A stretch of DNA of 43,590 bases from Ichthyophonus hoferi. Taxonomy: Eukaryota > Opisthokonta > Ichthyosporea > Ichthyophonida > Ichthyophonidae. The DNA lies in NCBI GenBank assembly GCA_002751075.1, contig NAOQ01000144.1:69835-113424 (forward strand), read 5' to 3'. The translations under genes and the position numbers were made by a program. Below the pieces are notes generated by a model. The model did not search any database. It had not been told where the DNA came from and worked only from the letters and a program-made list of their open reading frames with translations. Positions 37,101 to 43,590 of this stretch are shown here, in pieces; the first letter of the stretch is position 1; every line of letters starts with the position of its first letter.

Positions 37101-40100
37101 TATAATTTCTAATCAACTTTACATGAATTCCTAATTTTATTTATTTTTAATATTTAATATCTATTTATAAACTGACTACTATTTACCCATTAATATTCGC
37201 ATCAACTATTAATCCAATTAGTCATGCCTACAAGACTGACCATTGAATCACATTATAGCAATTAATTATTAATTAACTATCAGCCAGTATCTTTCCACCA
37301 ATCTACACCCACAAGGCCCCCATTATCCCACGCACTGTAAATCTTTTTTTTTATGGCATGACATATTCCTTTATCCTGTTATTCCATTGGCTGTGTGTTT
37401 TTAATCTAACTGACCACTCCTGGCATTCCATTGCATAATTACATAGCCAATTATACCAGGCAATTTATATGTGTCTCAGCCACTATCAATACCATCTTAC
37501 GTAAGTCGCTTAAGAATCAGTGGATACCAGAGTTTGAGGTATGTAATAAGTTGGGTTAAAAATATCAATCAATAGGTAGTTTGTATATAATAAGTTTTAT
37601 TTCACAATATCTACCAATAAGAGTGTTTACCCCTTTTTCTCCTCTTCCTCTCTGTAAGGTAACACGTATGTCCCCCTGATCCTACCTTTGTAACAGAATG
37701 TTGTACTGGAAGGCAGCCACCATGTCCCTAATACTATAAAGCATTTATACAAGGTTTGTCCAGAGAGGGGAATGTTAGAAACCTTGCATCATTGTCTCAA
37801 TGTCGATAAGCCCCAGGTTAGTGAGTTATATATATATATGTGTGTCCACTCAGTATTGCTTATGGATATCTGTACATGTGTCACAGTTGGTATATGTAAT
37901 TTATACATGCATTGTGTTAGGGGAACAGAGGTAAGAGGTCTGAATTTGAATAGGTAGTTAAGGAGAGAAAAAACAGATAGAGTCAGAATCTAAAGATAAA
38001 AGGGGAACTAGAAAAGTAGGAGAGGGAGCTAGGAGGGTTGACGAGGGGATAATGCCCTTATTCTATATATTCACACATGGGAGGGGGAGCAGTCAGCCTT
38101 AGTGTTTATCCCTAAAGGGGCTCCCATCGATAGGACCATCGAGGTATTGCAGGCACAGGGTGTCAATGCAGTGGCAATATATAAGGAGCTTAGGTATGGT
38201 GTCTGATCTATCCCTCTCGTTGCTAAGCACTAAAGAAATAAAGAAATAGTGGGTAGACAGTGTTAATAGGTTGTAATTCTTTTCTCATGTTTTATTTAAT
38301 TTTCTCATGTTTTAAGATTTCTTGCTTATTGCTATTTAAAATATGATTTTAAGTTCTTTATTTTTCTTCTTTACTTGGTGTAATTGTATAATATGATATG
38401 TGGTTTTCTCTTGGCCAGAATGAGCAAGTACCTATATATAGCCACGAGCATTTTACTTGTTAACGTATTTATTATATATAAAGATCCAAAACAAATACAT
38501 ATTCAGTTGACTATTAATAGTTAGACTACGGCTCTAATGCCGTTACAATCGACTAATAGATGTGTTTCTGATAAATTTATCCTGTGTGAATTACTGAGTC
38601 ACTAACCCCTCTTACAGATAGTTAGTTTTGTCAATCTGACAATTATTTATAATTAAGACTCATTGAATAAGTGATAATAAAAGACATAAATAAATAACCA
38701 ATATCAGTGTTGCATTGCTACTTGTGTACATTATTATTAGTACAATCATTTATTATTAATATTATTATTATTATTATACAAGTTTTGTATAGCTGTCTGT
38801 TGTGCATACGATATTTTTAATAGGGAATTGCGTCTTGGACTAAATCGTTCATTACATTTTTCATATTAATCTATTTTTTAAAATTAACTATATACATTTA
38901 TTTCAATTGCTGTATGATGTATGTTTGTATTTATATATGTATGCATGTATGTATGTATACCTACTACCTATAACATCACCCTCTTTTACAGTGGCGCCGA
39001 TACAAAAAGGAAAGCTGAATTCCTAGAAGATCTACGCAAGGTTAGTGTAACCAACCATTCTATTGATTTAATATTTAATATTTTATATAGGGAAGTGGGA
39101 TTGGTTGGCGGCCCAAGACTAGCATATACATATACCTGTTAGTAAGTAATGGTTGGCTCTTTGATTATTAGTGTATAGTTCTGATTACACCCATAGGTGA
39201 GCCCTTTAATCTATATCCTATTTTTATTTTGATGGTTGGAAACTTATATATATATATTCACAGGGTCACCTGATTGCAATCAGCACCATAGATACGGCTA
39301 GAGGAATGGACTTTGTGTTATTGAGCCACGTCTATATCCTGGGAGTGTGTGAGAATGCTACTAGGTACATCACAATTATTAGATAGTTGCACCATATTAT
39401 TCTATATTATATACTATCTCTTTCCTTGTAATCTTTTTTCTACACATTCATTGTCATATATATCTACATACATGCATCGCAACAACATGAATGGCTTTGC
39501 TTATCATAAATTCATTCTTTTTTATGTACATATACATTTACTTACCAACATATATTAGTTTTAGATATGGTCACATACATATTGATATATTATACCACCC
39601 GTAATTGCATACAACTATAAATACACTGATTCACTCCTACACCTACATACTACAAAAACCATACATTCATACATATATATATTGCTTGAATATATTTTCT
39701 ATTACCATGCATACATATATTGATTGAAGCTCATAAATGTAACTACATATACTCCTATAGACGTTTACAATGTCTTTTCTAGTATCATTTTATAGCTTAT
39801 ATTCATCAATTTCACCTAGCGTAATATACATATTTAATAACTAAGATTTATATTCAATATACACGCATTATCATGGTTAATAACGGCAATCAATTTTCAA
39901 AGCCTATATATATTTTTTTATACCAACACTAACTCTATTTTATATCCAGTTACCTACATTTAGCCGGAAGGACGGGTAGAATGGGTGAATCAGGATGTGT
40001 TACTTCAATATTCACTGAACTAGATAAAGCCAGATTCCATCGAGTGCTTAAGTACCTAGACGAGATACCTGGTGATTGGAATTCTGAAACTGCTCTCACT

Positions 40101-40220
40101 GTACCCAATAAGATTCAAGGCATTAAGGAAAAGGATAGCAATATGCCCTTGATAGAGGCTGGAGAAAAAATGGGAACAGAGGGTATGGATGAGGTGCCAC
40201 TAGAGATAAAAAAGAAATGA
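34120..40220 (+). CDS. DEAD-box ATP-dependent RNA helicase (5' end unresolved)
   Basis: Exons 34120-34201, 35032-35157, 35559-35723, 35858-35995, 36472-36546, 36904-37028, 37460-37538, 37698-37816, 38093-38193, 38992-39040, 39264-39364 and 39950-40220, about 477 residues. Motifs in order: Q-like FFTPTPIQAM, motif I APTGTGKT, Ia PTRELGNQ, Ib ATPN, II EEVD in place of DEAD, III SAT, IV ALVFIPK, V STIDTARGMDF, VI HLAGRTGRMG. It would unwind RNA or remodel RNA-protein complexes with ATP. Subfamily is uncertain; the spacing and LGV..NATSYLHLAGRTGR remind me of organellar Mrh4/DDX28-like enzymes. Oddities: the intron after 36546 begins GCAAGT (GC-AG); the donor after 37028 is weak (GTCTAC); exon 37698-37816 needs one extra base near 37739-37741, since VVLEGSHHVPNTI and the following HLYKVCPERGMLETL lie in different frames. 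That is an assembly error in an A run or a real frameshift. Confidence 0.88.
35188..35350. repeat. 41-bp tandem repeat, about 3.5 units, in a helicase intron
   Basis: Units start at 35188, 35229 and 35270 (TCCAATCA each) with a worn partial unit from 35311. Each has TCCAATCA, an ACATGTTTTATTC-like core and CTCTCTA. Confidence 0.85.
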
Positions 40221-42076
40221 CTCATGGAAACTAAAACATAGGCATAATAACCTGGAATACAACTTAATAGATCAGCTTAGATAGGAAGAGAAAGCGTTGT
40301 AAGGGAATAATCTACAGTGTTATAACATAACGCAAAGTCTTAGGGAGAACTACAAAGGCCTACTAATTAATGGCCATTAATTTTAATTAGCAGGAATGAT
40401 AAATTAATTAGCATTCTAAATTTGGGGATGGTCCTTTGGGAAATTTTAAAATACTATGTTTTGGTTAATTTTATATATATATGTGAACAGATTGCTTATT
40501 TACAATGGCTTCATTGTTAGTGTATATGTTACTAGAGTTATTGTTGGGAGAACTTACCATTAATGCATCTTGTCTTTAGTCACTGTTACAAAGTAAAACA
40601 ATTTAAACATAATGATAGCCGGCTTTTTACCAAATATAATATAACACGCTTAATAACAACTACTGCTATATACAACCTTTTATTCATCTAGTTAGCTGTT
40701 ACATAATTAAAGCCAATGTCCCGAGAAAATTGTAAATTATGGTCAACTAGAACTCTGATTGTAATTGAAAGTGTCACTTCTTATATTAATAATTAATTAA
40801 ATAGTATGTAATAGAAATAAAAAGTCACAATAATATATATCTATCATATTACTGTTAAAATGTGATCTAGTTCTTAGAATTATAGATTAAGTAAAACAAC
40901 ATGTTCCCAATCATTTAATAAGCAGCTATCACATATTCAAAATCTTCGTAGGTTTACTTTGAGATATGAGCTATATTTTTTGTTTTGAGCTTAGCATATT
41001 AGGTCGGTTGGGTTAATAGCAGGCTTTATATATTTCCCTTCCCTAAGTCATTGAAACCTTCAAATATCAAATAGCTGAGAAACGTATGGTAATACAATAT
41101 TTATTAGACAATAAATGTTCAGGCAATTTATAATTTGTCCCAGTTATATATTAGCTGGCTACAATTGAACTACAGTTAAATATTTCCACCAAGGCTGTGT
41201 AGCAACTTACACTAAGGAGATTAGGTATTAGTGTTAGTAATGTTTACTTTTAAAACCCAATTTCATTTTGGATTTTGGATTTTTCTTACTTATTGAATTC
41301 TTTTTTAATAAAGTTACTACAACTGACAAAATAACAGAGTCAATCTTAGTCCCACCAATAATGTAAGGAACCAATAGCTGTTTTTTTAGTATAGTCTTGG
41401 CAGCCTTTTGTGTTTATTAGAATTGAAAGGTTTGCCCTATTTTTAAGTTGTTTTGACCTAGGTATATCAGAGTTTTCATAATCCCACTACACGACCTATG
41501 TAAAAGACAGTATTGATAGCTTAGAAAGTACAGTAATTTTAACAAATATTTTACCAACACTAGGTCAAATGTAAGAAACTGGTATAGTATAGTTGATGTG
41601 AATACAGGATTAATGGGATAAAGGGAGCATCGCTCTTACAGGTATCAGAGAACTGTAATAAAGAATGATAAGAGGTTAACAATAGTAATGATTACCGCTG
41701 CATAAATGACCTTGATGGCAACCGGAATAGCTAAAGTCTTGGCCATAGTCTAGTTAAATATTTTAATATTTTAATAGTTCGTGTTTTCTGCAATAGCCAT
41801 CCTATTTTTTTATTATAAATATTTAGCCGACATCGTCATAAGACAATGCTTTTGAGTTTGAAGGGTAGTTGTTAAAGTATGCACAAAGGCGGATGAGAAT
41901 CTGCATAGACGTAGTAGTAGATGTGTTAAATGTGCTCAATTATTATATTGGATCTAATTATCCCGGGGATAAACAAGATCACATAAGCAATAGTTTAATT
42001 GGGCGAAAATGTGTAAAGACGATATTATAGATTAGACGGCTAAATAGATATCGTATACAAGTTTCAAAAAAACGGG
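40221..42076. other. Intergenic downstream of the helicase
   Basis: No exon, RNA gene or repeat array that I can support on either strand; plain AT-rich sequence. Confidence 0.6.
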
Positions 42077-42101
42077 TATATAATAAAGAAAGCGGCGGTC
42101 A
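42077..42101 (+). promoter_or_regulatory. TATA box and initiator-like pair before the small ORF
   Basis: TATAATAAA-type box starting at 42077 and TCAGTA with its A at 42101, about 24 nt apart, roughly 85 nt before the ATG at 42185. The order fits a core promoter; the spacing is slightly short. Confidence 0.35.
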
Positions 42102-42184
42102 GTAGGGACCGACGAATTGGTATGGAAAACAGAGTGTAAAGTTTAAAACATATTTCGACAACTCATAGGTCCGTTGTTTAGATA

Positions 42185-42427
42185 ATGAAACAAATTAGCT
42201 TTAAAGAAAAGAGAGGAGTAATAGTTGAATCGAGCTCATGCGACGAGGTAGATTCATTAGTGCTTAGTAGGAGAGATACGTTTATTTTACAACGATCAAG
42301 AACATCCAGTGGCGTGTTGTCTACCTCCAACAAGCGGCGGAAACTTAGAGCGAGTCCAAGACGATTCTTGACTCAAATTCCACAAGCGGTGCCGGAAATC
42401 CGCGACAGTAGTGCTAGTTATAAATAA
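42185..42427 (+). CDS. Small basic orphan protein, 80 residues
   Basis: A single open frame from ATG to TAA, with no match that I recognise. The middle is serine-rich and the region NKRRKLRASPRRF looks like a basic nuclear-localisation or nucleic-acid-binding stretch. Codon content is less AT-biased than the flanks, which supports it being coding. A TATA-like and initiator-like pair lies upstream. An internal ATG (42112) in another frame precedes the start but stops at once. No splice sites are needed. It could be a single-exon gene, or one exon of a longer gene. Confidence 0.45.
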   Translation: MKQISFKEKRGVIVESSSCDEVDSLVLSRRDTFILQRSRTSSGVLSTSNKRRKLRASPRRFLTQIPQAVPEIRDSSASYK

Positions 42428-43044
42428 GAGAGAGTTATGATAATAACTGTAGTAAAGGCTGCATTTTATTATTGTGAAGAATGTAGAACAAATAACCTTT
42501 TAACGATATATATCATTGCGGTAAATATATGTAGAGCAATGTAATGTTGTGTCGCAACAAAATAGATTAAGGTATTGGTGTAAGTACTTGCAGATTTGTT
42601 TTGTTGACAAATCAATTTATCCGGTAAAGACATTATGCTGCAATTCAACGGCCTAACTAACATTCAGGGCTATTCCCTACAACGGTTTCAACTATGTATA
42701 AATATAAAGATCGTACGATTAAAAATAAATAAAGAATAGGATACAATTTTTTTTTCTTCAAAATTTGATGTCCAGCGCAATGATACTTGTCATTGTCGCC
42801 TTCATAAATATTGCCCATATGGGCATTGTCTTAGCTAATTACAATATTAAATATAAGTATTAATTTACATGGTAGTTTGATGTAGTTCAGGGGATACACA
42901 GTGGACAACTATATAACTGATTTTGTTGCGACTTATTTAGTTTTTGTATATCTAGCCATTTCAGTATCTGGCCTGTCTGTACAACGTAGTTCAATAGATC
43001 TAAGTAAGTTATTTTGTTTCTTAACAAAATATGTCATTATGCAG
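42428..43044. other. Gap between small ORF and lectin exon; possible upstream lectin exon
   Basis: After an AG at about 42942, a hydrophobic frame (VYLAISVSGLS) runs to a strong GTAAGT donor at 43003, ending in the phase that the 43045 exon needs. It would suit a signal peptide, but its own start is not found. Nothing else is visible. Confidence 0.35.
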
Positions 43045-43590
43045 TGCACGAACATAAAGCAATGATGTGTACTTCTTCTACGTACGGCAAGATACAACAG
43101 TTAAACAATAATTGGGCTGTTGATGACAATCCAAACACATTTTCTGAATCATCCATGCATGTTAGGCAGCCATGGTGGTCTGTTGACCTGGATGGTGATT
43201 ACATTGTCTCTAGGATTACGGTATGTATTTACTAACATAATTCTTATATATATTTCAAATGTTTGTTATATACGGATTAAACGGCCTCCATTCATTTATC
43301 TTTTCGGGACCCCAGTTGATATTTAAGAAGTTTTCCATTTTCCAGTGTGGTCAGGGTCACACTACAGAGACTTGCTGGCTTTATCTAATTACTTGTCATA
43401 TATTGTTGTATACATAACTATATTTGACACTCTCTTTAAACAATTATTCCTTCCAAAGTTTGAGAGGAAACCATTTTGCGAAACTTGCTCAGCAAGTGTC
43501 GAAGTTACTGTAGACAGTATGCTATGTGGCAGCAAACTATTATTACAATATAAATCTAGCAAACAAAAAGTAGAGATTTCGTGCCCTGAA
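43045..43590 (+). CDS. F-type lectin (fucolectin) domain protein, 5' part
   Basis: Exon 43045-43220 and exon 43459-43590 (open to the window edge) join in phase 0 across a 238-nt intron. The first gives SSTYGK...WAVDDN and QPWWSVDLDGDYIVSRIT; the second gives CETCSASVEVTVDS, LCGSK and VEISCP. The AVD(G/D)N, PWW-VDL, CxxC and late cysteine pattern is that of F-type lectins, secreted proteins that bind fucose on glycans, common in animal innate immunity. Expected length of the domain is about 140 residues, and about 102 are visible. A possible signal-peptide exon lies upstream (see 42428-43044). The sugar-contact residues are not all present as in the eel protein, so binding is not assured. The related F5/8 type C (discoidin) fold is the alternative. 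Confidence 0.75.

Overview
The window is eukaryotic nuclear DNA: AT-rich, with many short exons (about 50-270 nt) separated by GT-AG introns of roughly 100-1300 nt that are full of simple repeats. The gene content looks animal-like: a metazoan-type gamma-tubulin in 13 exons, an SLC25 carrier, and an F-type (fucose-binding) lectin domain. A non-bilaterian animal such as a sponge, or a close unicellular relative, is my best guess. That is inference; no marker in the window settles it.

Layout from left to right. (1) 223-1773 (+): last three exons of a mitochondrial carrier (SLC25). (2) 3109-10495 (-): complete gamma-tubulin, 472 residues, with a proline-rich tail; its introns hold several tandem arrays. 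(3) 10496-18870: gene-poor AT-rich stretch with a short Ty1/copia-like LTR element (12739-14022) and an assembly gap (14723-15307) whose two edges carry the same 16 bases. (4) 18871-24326 (+): one gene joining a TOM20-type mitochondrial import receptor to a SMYD-like SET methyltransferase domain. (5) 24327-27733: repeat-rich interval with a cluster of related unknown segments, a partial LTR copy, a possible three-hairpin RNA and a small tandem duplication. (6) 27734-30607 (-): membrane-bound PlsC/AGPAT-family acyltransferase, 305 residues. (7) 31280-32008 (-): unknown 93-residue helical protein. (8) 34120-40220 (+): DEAD-box RNA helicase with a GC-AG intron, an EEVD motif II and one apparent frameshift. 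(9) 42185-42427 (+): small basic orphan ORF behind a TATA-like box. (10) 43045-43590 (+): start of an F-type lectin gene that runs off the window.

The genes do not form an operon or an obvious pathway. Two are probably mitochondrial (the carrier and the TOM20-SET protein) and the helicase might be, but this looks like ordinary mixed gene order. The most unusual item is the TOM20-SET fusion: every exon junction keeps frame from the N-terminal membrane anchor to the post-SET cysteines, so it would place a protein lysine methyltransferase on the cytosolic face of the mitochondrial outer membrane. Other points to look at are the splice choices in the helicase, the repeated GTATA-type arrays in introns, the excess of CCAAT/ATTGG words in intron-rich parts, and the hairpin module near 26900.
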